In this document: positions 1-8,900 of the stretch, one piece after another | How positions within the stretch are numbered: the stretch's first letter is position 1 | Layout: every line of letters begins with the position of its first letter | Source: Ignavibacteria bacterium UBA2373 | GTDB taxonomy: Bacteria; Bacteroidota; Ignavibacteria; Kapaibacteriales; UBA961 | Assembly: GCA_002344005.1 (NCBI GenBank) | Contig: DDTD01000098.1 | Coordinates: 62,001 to 126,000 of the forward strand | Direction: 5' to 3' | DNA: 64,000 bases | Notes under the pieces: model-generated | Told to the model about the DNA's origin: nothing | The model's input: only the letters and a program-made list of their open reading frames with translations | Databases searched by the model: none | Made by a program: the position numbers and the translations under genes

Positions 1-582
1 AGTGCTGCCCTTTATGGCATCATTGTAAAAATTCTCAAAGGAAATAAAATTATTTCCGAAGATGTACTGCAAGAAACATTCATAAAAATTTGGACAAATA
101 GAATCAAATACGATAGCTCAAAAGCTACGCTGTTTACGTGGATGCTGAATATTGCAAGAAATACTGCCATAGATACATTACGAAGTTCGGATTTTAATAG
201 TCATTCAGTGAACCGTGTTTCCATAGATTCCGTACATATTGATGAGGAATTACATTCACCATCACCACAGTATGCTGAGGATATTATTCTAAAAGAGATA
301 TTGAATCAATTACCGCCGGAGCAAATACAAATCATAGAACTTATGTATTATCAAGGATATACACAGACAGAAATAGCGACGCAGTATTCTATTCCGCTTG
401 GCACGGTAAAATCACGTGCTCGATTGGCAATTGAAACTCTAAGGAAAATACTTATCCATGACAGTAACATACTTTCCGGAACGTCTCCGCAATCATTTGC
501 AGCGAAACAAACTCTCACTGCAATTATTGCAGTATTAACATCAGAAATAGTTGATATACCCACCTTGCAATCCACTCTTTAA
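1..582 (+). CDS. ECF-type RNA polymerase sigma factor, 5' truncated by window edge
   Basis: The frame is open from the first base, so the gene starts outside the window; 193 residues are visible. The first ~60 residues hold the end of sigma region 2, with the DVLQETFIKIW helix and the W-x-L-N-I-A-R-N motif that contacts the -10 element. Region 4 follows, with a helix-turn-helix around GYTQTEIATQYSIPLGTVKSR that would bind the -35/-33 element. The spacing of the two regions and the lack of other domains fit the extracytoplasmic-function class, close to SigK-like factors. It should direct transcription in response to an envelope signal, held in check by the anti-sigma factor encoded about 55 bp downstream. 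The target genes cannot be read from the sequence. Confidence 0.9.
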   Translation, partial: SAALYGIIVKILKGNKIISEDVLQETFIKIWTNRIKYDSSKATLFTWMLNIARNTAIDTLRSSDFNSHSVNRVSIDSVHIDEELHSPSPQYAEDIILKEILNQLPPEQIQIIELMYYQGYTQTEIATQYSIPLGTVKSRARLAIETLRKILIHDSNILSGTSPQSFAAKQTLTAIIAVLTSEIVDIPTLQSTL

Positions 583-636
583 ACAATAGTGGTATGCAAA
601 GGTGTTCTCTTTCATAGAAAACATAATGACATAACT

Positions 637-1443
637 ATGAATAGTACAATACATCCGGAAAATGAAGAACATAATCTCGAAGATGCTGCTGTCTATGCGC
701 TTGGCGGAGCAGACATTGGCACGGAACAAGAGCAAATAAAAAAACATATCTCAGATGCCGAAGCTGTACTCGAAGCATTAGCGTCTGCACATGCTGTCAA
801 TCCTTCTCCATCATTAAGACCCCGATTACTTAATAAAATAATCGGCGGGAAACATTCATTTTCACAGATAATAACATTACAATCAAAAATAAAAAAATAT
901 CAACGTTACTCTATTGCCGCAAGTGTCATGTTCGCAATAACCGCTTCCGCAACACTCTATTACAAACAGTTGCATGATAATTCTAATGCAGCATTACACC
1001 TTGTCAAAGAAGAATTAGAAAAAACGAAAGAATCGAGCTATGTGCTTGCAACAAAAGCCGATGTTTTAGACCAACGCATCCAATTAGTCACAAATCCTGA
1101 TATTGTGGAAATATCTATGAAATCACCGAAGACAGTGATAAGCCAACCATTACTTCGTACGTCAGTCTATTGGGATACAAAAGAAAATGCAGTGTTTTTG
1201 GAAGTCCAATCATTACCGGAAAACAATGATTCTACGGATTATCAACTGTGGGCAATTTCAGAAGGCAAGCCAAAAGATTTGGGGGTATTTCATTTCAAAA
1301 AATCACCATTTATTTTCAAAATGAAAAATACCGATTCGGCAGATGCTTTTGCAATTACACTTGAAGAAAAAGGCGGAAAACCTTCGCCAACATTAGAAAA
1401 TTTAACGGTACTCGGTACAGTATCATCACAAAATGGTGAATAA
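637..1443 (+). CDS. Membrane-anchored anti-sigma factor, RskA-like
   Basis: This 268-aa protein is encoded directly after the sigma gene. The N-terminal ~85 residues resemble the sigma-binding domain of anti-sigma-K factors: an acidic helix, an 'AVYALGG' segment, a helix beginning near IKKHISDAEAVLEAL, then P-rich LRPRLLNKI. The zinc-binding His/Cys residues of the ZAS class are absent. One transmembrane helix lies at about residues 88-106. The extracytoplasmic part holds a coiled-coil stretch and a C-terminal domain with a YQLWAISEG motif typical of the RskA domain. An in-frame GTG at 589 would add 16 residues, but the ATG at 637 gives the family-like N-terminus. Predicted role: sequester the sigma factor at the inner membrane until released by proteolysis. 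Confidence 0.82.
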   Translation: MNSTIHPENEEHNLEDAAVYALGGADIGTEQEQIKKHISDAEAVLEALASAHAVNPSPSLRPRLLNKIIGGKHSFSQIITLQSKIKKYQRYSIAASVMFAITASATLYYKQLHDNSNAALHLVKEELEKTKESSYVLATKADVLDQRIQLVTNPDIVEISMKSPKTVISQPLLRTSVYWDTKENAVFLEVQSLPENNDSTDYQLWAISEGKPKDLGVFHFKKSPFIFKMKNTDSADAFAITLEEKGGKPSPTLENLTVLGTVSSQNGE

Positions 1444-1446
1444 TCA

Positions 1447-1483
1447 TAAAAAAAAAGCCCTTGTTACAATGTTCCAAGGGCTT
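1447..1483 (-). terminator. Intrinsic terminator of the truncated-haemoglobin gene
   Basis: A perfect 9-bp stem (AAGCCCTTG at 1455-1463 with CAAGGGCTT at 1475-1483) is flanked on the left by a run of A, which is a U-run in a minus-strand transcript. It lies between two convergent genes; there is no T-run for the plus direction, so it serves mainly the minus gene ending at 1510. Confidence 0.75.
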
Positions 1484-1509
1484 CACATTTACCTATTGAT
1501 CTATCAAAT

Positions 1510-2091
1510 TTATTGCTGAACAATATCCGCTTTAGTGGTATTGAGCAAGGCAACTAAATCATTAACTAACTGAGCATTATTAGCGGCAGTCACGCCATTT
1601 TTTGCCAATCCTACTCCGATATTACCAACAAAGGCATCAAAATCCGCTGCTGTAATTTTCATTGGAATACGTGAATTTTTAGCAGGATCATGTGCTGCTT
1701 TCATATCCAAACCTGAATATGTGTATGTTTTTGACCCTGTAGCCAAACACATAAAATCAGTAAAATTTTTACTTAATCTACTTAAACCGGTAGTATTTCC
1801 CGCGCCTAATTCAGCAAAAAGAACAGGAAAATATTTTGCCATTTTGGGATCTGCTGCAATAACAAGAATAGAGCTATCCACAACGCTTCGAAGCGTTAAT
1901 CGCCCTTTTTCAATCATTGTTGCCGGATTTGACGGATCGGACACCATAGTAATTCCCCCCACTCTGTCATAGAGTGATGGTGTGGGTGTCGGTGCAGGGG
2001 TTGAAGTCTCTTCAGAACACGAAGCAAAAAGGACTAACCCGATTATACAAGATGCAGCACTCAAGTGTGCACGTTTTAACGAAAATTGCAT
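1510..2091 (-). CDS. Truncated-haemoglobin-family lipoprotein
   Basis: The 193-aa product starts with a lipoprotein signal: a positive N-terminus, a hydrophobic stretch, and the lipobox LFASC with the acylated Cys about residue 27. A Thr/Pro linker (TPAPTPTPS) follows, then a group-I truncated-haemoglobin fold beginning at the typical SLYDRVGG. The proximal haem ligand is the His of DMKAAHDP, followed by the usual 'ITAADFDAFV' helix. ATG 2091 is chosen over the upstream in-frame ATG at 2217 because it has AGGAG 9 bases upstream and begins the signal peptide. Truncated haemoglobins bind O2/NO or act as haem sensors and are normally cytosolic, so an envelope-anchored form is uncommon. It sits in a minus-strand pair with the gene at 2156-2671. 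Exact ligand and role unknown. Confidence 0.75.
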   Translation of the reverse strand: MQFSLKRAHLSAASCIIGLVLFASCSEETSTPAPTPTPSLYDRVGGITMVSDPSNPATMIEKGRLTLRSVVDSSILVIAADPKMAKYFPVLFAELGAGNTTGLSRLSKNFTDFMCLATGSKTYTYSGLDMKAAHDPAKNSRIPMKITAADFDAFVGNIGVGLAKNGVTAANNAQLVNDLVALLNTTKADIVQQ

Positions 2092-2155
2092 CGCAATACT
2101 CCTAAAAAATTGAAAATAAACTATTAGTACAGATACTGAACTTTGATATTTGTCG

Positions 2156-2671
2156 CTATTGAAATACTCCATGAATGGTAGCCGATACCTTCCGATAAAA
2201 AGAAAGCTGGTCGGCATTTACCGGACAACTGCCTGCTGTTGTGGGTTGAACTATATATCTTTGAGCATACGTACTTTGAGAATAAAGCCCTGAGTTTTTA
2301 ACCAAACGATAAACACATTCACTTACCCCCTCATCACTGCTCATATATTGATGCAATAAGTTTTCTCTCTTTCGATCATAGACATACACCAAAATATTAT
2401 CGCGTGTGTTCATATATACTGCAATAATGCCGGGTAAATTTTTTACAAAGGACTGAATGGCTTGTTGTTCTTGTGCTGTAAGATTTCCGTTGAAATCAAT
2501 CCTTGCTAACTGATGTGTTGTATTGACCGATGTCTCATCAGGCAAAGTCACAAAGTAAATATGAACGCACAGTGTGATACATAATCCCAAGACAATGGTC
2601 GAAAGTGCAATAATGTAATGTTTCGCCTTAATCTTGGGTGCCGCTTTTGGGTGTTGTTGCAAAGATTCCAT
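2156..2671 (-). CDS. Unknown protein with one N-terminal transmembrane helix
   Basis: The 171-aa protein has a short basic N-terminus, a transmembrane helix at about residues 17-39, and a periplasmic domain of about 115 residues. The first part of that domain, with a beta strand LARIDFNGNL, a helix starting at EQQAIQSFVKNLPGI and a second beta strand NILVYVYD, follows the beta-alpha-beta order of heavy-metal-associated (HMA) domains but has no CxxC. Two Cys occur near the C-terminus (SECVYRL and GSCPV). The gene lies 64 bp upstream of the haemoglobin lipoprotein on the same strand, so the two may share a transcript and work together in the envelope. I do not recognise a named family; the HMA resemblance is a weak inference. 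Confidence 0.6.
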   Translation of the reverse strand: MESLQQHPKAAPKIKAKHYIIALSTIVLGLCITLCVHIYFVTLPDETSVNTTHQLARIDFNGNLTAQEQQAIQSFVKNLPGIIAVYMNTRDNILVYVYDRKRENLLHQYMSSDEGVSECVYRLVKNSGLYSQSTYAQRYIVQPTTAGSCPVNADQLSFYRKVSATIHGVFQ

Positions 2672-3031
2672 AGTTCTTATAGACTTGTGAATGAAATGTG
2701 TTCAATGCCTATACATACGCATGATGCTCATAATCAGATCAGTAAAGAATGTATGTTTCCATTCTTAGCATACAATTTTTACATTTTTGACTACCAAACA
2801 TCAAGTGAGGGAACGAAGAAAAGGCGGATTTTTCTTATTCGAGAACAAGGTATATGGCCTACCGGAAAGACAGAACTCTTGTAGGACTAAACAAAACATG
2901 GCGACACATCCTGCAAAAAAAGTGCACTTTCCCCATGTATTATCAAAACATTATATTAGACACACACACTTAATATTGGCATAACGCTAAGGTAATAATA
3001 GCTCGGTAATTTTGCGACCAAGTTCAAACTA
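2672..3031. other. 360-bp divergent intergenic region
   Basis: This gap separates the minus-strand pair from the TonB receptor gene. The only element I can support is the TAnnTTTG promoter core at 3007-3014. Short open frames here have no coding character. A CA repeat (CACACACAC) occurs near 2961. Nothing else was seen. Confidence 0.5.
3007..3014 (+). promoter_or_regulatory. Bacteroidota-type -7 element for the TonB receptor gene
   Basis: The sequence GGTAATTTTGCG matches the TAnnTTTG -7 consensus exactly, and the same context recurs at 10811, 25892 and 38610. No TTG is found at the expected 19-21 bp upstream. The start site would leave a leader of only about 10 nt before ATG 3032. Confidence 0.5.
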
Positions 3032-5938
3032 ATGAAAGCTGCAAAATTGAAAATCCTTCTTACTCTTTGTTTCGGCATTGCTTTATGTGTTACCACCTCA
3101 ATAACAGCCCAAGAAAATTCCGCTACTGTACAAGGTAAAGTAACCGACGGCTCTACGGGTGATATTATGCGTAGTGTCACCGTTGAATTATTAACCAAAG
3201 AAAAACAAAGTACCAAAAAAGGTGCCTATTCGGATGTAACCGGAAAATACACAATAAAGAAAGTACAGCAAGGCGTATATTCTTTACGCTTCCGTTATGT
3301 GGGCTTTGAAAGCAAACTTATAGAAAATGTTGAAGTAGCTGCGGGCAAAACTGTGACAGTAAATGTGACATTATCGCCCGAAACAAAAAAATCTACCGAA
3401 GTAGTTGTCACTGCACGTGCCAATAAAGAATCAAAAGAAGCAATTTTAGCACAAAGAAAAAATTCTGCCCAAGTAAGCGATGGCGTGAGCAAAGAAGAAA
3501 TATCGCGTCTTCCCGATGCCGATGCAGGTCAAGCACTTAAGCGAGTTTCCGGTGTGACATTAGTGGGCGATAAATTTATTTATGTGCGTGGTTCAAGCGA
3601 CCGTTACAGCAATACGACATTAAATGGCTCAACCCTGACTTCGACCGAACCGGACAAACGTTCTTTCGATTTTGGTATGTTCCCGTCGGAATTTTTACAA
3701 CAAGCGAATATTACCAAGTCATTTACGCCCGATTTACCCGGTAATTTTGCCGGCGGCTTAGTGCAATTACAAACTATAGATTTTCCCGATGGATTTTCCG
3801 TAAAAGCATCGCTTTCCACATCGGGAAATAATAATACACAAATAGGCGATAATATATTCAGCTCCTATCAAGGCGGCTCAGATGATTGGTTAGCACGCGA
3901 TGATGGCACGAGATCAATGTCCTCAGCCACTCCCGGCAGCCGTGAAGATATCAATCGTTTATTATTGAATGCTCGTCGGCAAGATGCGCAAGGAGATTCT
4001 GCGCGCACTACCTTACAAAATTTTGCACGCGGATTTAATCAGAATGTCTGGACAAATAATAATTTTTCGGCTAATCCCAATACATCATTTGCGCTTTCAT
4101 TTAGTAATTTATATGATGTTTTCGACAATGATTTAGGTGTGATTGCATCGGTTAATTATGGTAATTCTTATGCCATTAATTCAATTGTACGCAGCCCCAT
4201 TCTTGCCGACAAAGAATATCGTCAAGAAAATGCGGGTTCTGTGTCCACACGTTCCGTGAATTATGGCGGTATGGCAAATATTGCCTATAAATTAGGAGGT
4301 CACAGCTCACTCAGTTTTAAAAATGTGTTTAATCGTTCCGCCGATGATGAAACCACACTTTTGCAGGGCAGAGATATTCCGCAAGGTATTGATATTCGCC
4401 CATCGAGCTGGCAATTTGTGCAAAAAGAATTATTTTCCACACAAGTCAATGGCGAACATACTGTACCGTTTGATAGTACGGCAATTATCTCCTCATTGCT
4501 TTTTGATTGGCGATTAGGATATTCACAATCCCTGCGCGATGAGCCGGATTTCCGTCGTTTGCGTTATTCGCGCCAATCGGTTGATTCGACATTACCGTTT
4601 ACTGCCGATATACAACCCACACCGCAAGGTGATGGCACGCTCGCCGGACGTTTTTATTCTTCATTAAATGATTTTGCCAGAAATGCTGCATTTAATATCG
4701 CATTACCTGTGTATCGTGATATGAAATTTAAAACTGGTTTTCTCACAGAAAATAAAAATCGTTATTTTTCTGCACGCTCATTTACAATTAATCAACCGAC
4801 AAGCGGTGCTGATGTTGATATAGATTTTTCTGATACACCGGACAGTTTATTCCGAGCAGAAAATTTCCGTCAGGGTGGTTTGGGAATGTCCGAAGACTCT
4901 AAGCGCAGCGATTCTTATATTGCAGGTGAAGAATTATATGCCGGATATTTTATGATTGATGCACCTTTTTCTGTTGCGGGCGAGCAATTTCGGATTATCG
5001 GCGGCGCAAGAGTAGAAGATGCCGTTCAATCACTTAATTCATTCGACACAGAAGGAAACCCCATCAATATTACATATGCAACAACAGATTGGCTGCCATC
5101 TTTTAATCTTATTTACAAAGCAACGGATGCGATGAATTTACGTATGTCGGCAACACGCACATTAACCCGCCCTAATTTACGAGAATTTGCACCTTTTGCA
5201 TTTTATGATTTCCAATCATTATTCGTTGTACGCGGCAATCCGAATTTAGAGCGCACCTTAATTTCCAATTATGATATACGCTATGAATATTTCCCTCAGC
5301 CGGGCGAAGTCTTTTCTGTCAGTGTATTTTATAAAAACTTTATTAATCCCATCGAAGAAACTATTGATCAAGTATCAAGTGAATATATACGCACATTTTC
5401 CAATGGACAAAGTGTTGATTCAACAGGTAAAAAAATAGCTGATGGCAATGCTTTTAATTATGGAGTTGAATTTGAAGCACGCAAATCCCTTGCATTTTTA
5501 GGTGATTATTTTCGCAATTTCGGCATTAATGCCAATGTATCTCTAATTCAATCAGAAATTACGGTATTGCAAGGCAGAACCGAAGATAAACGCAGTATAT
5601 GGGGACAATCTCCGTATTCATTAAATATCGGATTATTTTTTACGGAACCCGACTTAGGCACATCCGTCAATATTGGCTATAATCGCTATGGTCGCCGTAT
5701 TGTTCAAGTTGGCTTGCGCGGTGCATTTGCATTCGACGATCCTCATGTGTATGAGCAACCGCGAGATGTTATTGATATTTCCATTATTCAGCCATTATTA
5801 GACAATGCCTTTGAAGTTAAATTAGTTGCGCGCGACATTCTTAATCAAGAATTATTATGGCAACAAGGCGGCAAAACCATTGCTTCTAATTTGCGCGGCA
5901 CAACTTTCAGTATAGGCATGAGCTACCGTTTTCGTTAA
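3032..5938 (+). CDS. TonB-dependent outer-membrane receptor with carboxypeptidase-regulatory domain
   Basis: This 968-aa protein has a signal peptide (cleavage after SITAQ, about residue 26). An Ig-like CarboxypepD-regulatory domain (about 30-115) has the typical VQGKVTDGSTGD start and a GxYxLxFxYVGF motif. A TonB box/plug domain (about 120-255) contains VVVTAR and 'IYVRGSSDRYSNTTLNG'. The rest is a ~22-strand outer-membrane barrel ending in an aromatic residue pattern (GMSYRFR). Such receptors import a bound substrate with energy from TonB/ExbBD. The substrate is not evident. It is followed 56 bp later by a secreted beta-helix protein, then by a PhoX-like phosphatase and a haem peroxidase, which suggests uptake of a phosphate- or metal-related compound. 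Confidence 0.9.
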   Translation: MKAAKLKILLTLCFGIALCVTTSITAQENSATVQGKVTDGSTGDIMRSVTVELLTKEKQSTKKGAYSDVTGKYTIKKVQQGVYSLRFRYVGFESKLIENVEVAAGKTVTVNVTLSPETKKSTEVVVTARANKESKEAILAQRKNSAQVSDGVSKEEISRLPDADAGQALKRVSGVTLVGDKFIYVRGSSDRYSNTTLNGSTLTSTEPDKRSFDFGMFPSEFLQQANITKSFTPDLPGNFAGGLVQLQTIDFPDGFSVKASLSTSGNNNTQIGDNIFSSYQGGSDDWLARDDGTRSMSSATPGSREDINRLLLNARRQDAQGDSARTTLQNFARGFNQNVWTNNNFSANPNTSFALSFSNLYDVFDNDLGVIASVNYGNSYAINSIVRSPILADKEYRQENAGSVSTRSVNYGGMANIAYKLGGHSSLSFKNVFNRSADDETTLLQGRDIPQGIDIRPSSWQFVQKELFSTQVNGEHTVPFDSTAIISSLLFDWRLGYSQSLRDEPDFRRLRYSRQSVDSTLPFTADIQPTPQGDGTLAGRFYSSLNDFARNAAFNIALPVYRDMKFKTGFLTENKNRYFSARSFTINQPTSGADVDIDFSDTPDSLFRAENFRQGGLGMSEDSKRSDSYIAGEELYAGYFMIDAPFSVAGEQFRIIGGARVEDAVQSLNSFDTEGNPINITYATTDWLPSFNLIYKATDAMNLRMSATRTLTRPNLREFAPFAFYDFQSLFVVRGNPNLERTLISNYDIRYEYFPQPGEVFSVSVFYKNFINPIEETIDQVSSEYIRTFSNGQSVDSTGKKIADGNAFNYGVEFEARKSLAFLGDYFRNFGINANVSLIQSEITVLQGRTEDKRSIWGQSPYSLNIGLFFTEPDLGTSVNIGYNRYGRRIVQVGLRGAFAFDDPHVYEQPRDVIDISIIQPLLDNAFEVKLVARDILNQELLWQQGGKTIASNLRGTTFSIGMSYRFR

Positions 5939-5994
5939 GTAACTGTAAAAAAAACATATCTATTATTTATACACAATATCTCTAAGGAAATTGT

Positions 5995-8900
5995 ATGAAA
6001 TTATTTACTGCCGTGACAACCGCATTGCTGTTCTGGGGAGCAATGTCGAGTGTTCAGTCACAAACTGTGCAGCTTTTATCACCGGGTGGTTCACCCAATG
6101 AGAGTTATCGTGCAGGTAATTCCGTTGATTTGGTGTATCAAACATCACCCTCCACAGTGACACCTCGCCCGCGCTATCGCTTTGAATTCAGCACATCTCC
6201 GAACGGACCTTGGACTTCAATCTCAGGTGCAACCAATGTGGTGGACAGTAATGCAAGCGGCACTGTTCGCGCAGGTCGTTTTATTGGTGCTTTTCGCATT
6301 CCGGCAACGCCAACAAATACGGGTTATGTTCGCCAAGTATTATTAAGCGATCCGTCAAAAACAAGTATCAGTCCTTTTCCCTTTAAAATCGAACAACCGC
6401 AAACAACACGCATAGACGAATTTTTACAAGGTGCTGTCGGTGCGGGCGAAACACGTACATTGACACGCGATAAAGTCTATGGAATTAAAGGATATTTCCA
6501 CGTTGATAATGGCGGTACTTTAGTTATTGAACCGGGAACTATTGTCGTTGGCGATCAAGTGGGTGTTAATAGTGCACTTGTCATCAATCGTGGCGGTAAA
6601 ATTATAGCCGATGGCAGAGCCGATGCACCTATTGTTCTTACAAGCAGTGCGCCTCCGGGCTTACGTGCTCCGGGTGATTGGGGTGGATTACTCATTTTCG
6701 GTAAAGCAGTTATTAATAATCCGGGCGGTGAAGCAGCTATGGAAGGCGGTGTTGCCGATCCGAATAATAAATCACGTTGGTATTATGGCGGTAATGATGA
6801 TAATGATAATAGCGGAATATTGCGCTATGTGCGTATTGAATTCGGCGGTATTGCTTTGCAACCGAATCAAGAATTAAACGGACTTACATTAGGTGCTGTG
6901 GGACGTGGTACTATTATGGAAAAAGTACAGGTCAGCTATGCTAATGATGATGCTTATGAATGGTTCGGCGGCACGGTTAATGGCAAATATCTTATCTCAA
7001 CTTCCTGCCTTGATGATGATTTTGATGCGGATAATGGTTGGAGCGGCAAAGTACAATATGCCGTAGCTCAACGTTCAACCAATCGCGCCGACCAATCCAC
7101 AAGTCAAGCATTTGAAACCGATAATGATGCAAGCGGCTCATTCCGAATTCCACGCACATCGGGTATATTTTCTAATGTGACAGTTATCGGTCCATTACAA
7201 GATGTTTCCGCCACACCGAATCCTCGATTCGGTGCAGCGGCGCAAATCCGACGCGCTTCTCTCTTATCCATCTATAATTCAATATTTCTCGGCTGGCCCC
7301 GCGGTATCGAAATTGCGCAAACGCCAACGATGAATGCTGCATATAATGATACAGTTCAAGTGCGTAATTGTGCATGGTATGGCATAAAAACATCATGGCT
7401 TAATCTTGCGGGCGGTACTCCCCCATCGGGAATGACAACATCGTGGATAAGCACAGGACGCTTCAATAATGTGAATGATGCATCGAATAATCCGTCTGCG
7501 GCATTACTCGAAAATCCTTTTTCGGATATAGCATTCAGTGCCGTTCCATTAGCAGGTTCTCCTGTATTGTCAGGTGCTTCCTTTGTTCGTGACGGTGTTC
7601 CGGCAATTGATGATTCATTTTTTGATAAAGTTTCTTTCCGTGGTGCATTCGGTAGTGATATGCGCTGGGATTATGGATGGGCAAATTATGATCCTGTCAA
7701 TGCTGCCTATATCGCAGGCGCACCAACAGTTGCCGGAGCTTCATTACGTTTGACGGCACCTTCAACTGGACGCGTTTATGTGGCAGGTACAACAGCAACT
7801 ATCGAATGGGACACCACCGGTACACGTGGTTTACGCTATAAATTCCAAACCGCTACTTCTATAGACGGTCCTTGGACAGATATTCAAGGTGCGGAGAGTA
7901 TCACCGATGAAGGCAGTACACGCGGTCGCATCGTCAATGGATATAAAGTGCCGTCCACACCATCAACCAATGCATATATTCGCATGGTTGCATTACGCAA
8001 TGATGGTAGTATCAATACAGATGCATCCAGTATTCTTGGACCTTTAACTATTGTTTCTTATACACTTACCTCACCCAAAGGCGGCGAAGTTTATCGTGCG
8101 GGATCACGTCAATTATTAGCATGGAAACAAGAACCACAAGGCGAATTAATCGGCACAGTCAAATTACGCTTCGAGTATGCAACATCTAATTCGGGACCTT
8201 GGACACCAATTCCGGGTGCAGAAATGGTCGAAGACAATGATGATAAAGTATTACAAGGCGGCTTAGTATTACCTCTTACCCAAACTGAAACTGCTTTTGT
8301 CAGAATGACCGTGCTTAATGAAGATGGCAGCCCTACAAGTATAAGTTCTACGAATGCACAGCCCTTCAAAGTTATCGGTATTCGCTTACTTTCTCCGGCA
8401 AGTGCTGCATCGCTCAAAGGCGGCAGCAAAGTGGACATTATGTGGGATACCACAGCAACAGCAGGATCACGCTTCCGTTTCCAATATCGCTTGAATGATA
8501 CCGAACAATGGAATGATATCCAAGGGGCAACGAATGTCTTAGACGCAGGTGCAAATCGTGGTAAAATTGTAGGCGGTTTTACCGTGCCAAATGTAGCCAC
8601 AACAAACGGTTATGTTCGCATGACAGCACTTGCTGAAAATGGCAATCCTATTGAGGCTCTTTCCTCACAAAATGAACAACCATTTACTATTACAGTTGAT
8701 AAACCCGTTGATGGCATCGTACGCATTATCACTCCGGGTGCAGCAGCGGGCGAACGCTATCGTCCGGGACGCTCTTTAGATATTACCTATGATACAGTAG
8801 GTGGTTACCGTCGTCGCTATCGTTTTGAGTATGGCACATCCGCCAATGGTCCTTGGACTGTCATTAAAGGTCTTGAAAATATTATTGACAGTAATAGAAG

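Noticed and set aside
8109..8600. 163-aa minus-strand frame inside the beta-helix gene
   Set aside because: It lies wholly within a well-supported gene on the other strand and has no start signal or family features.
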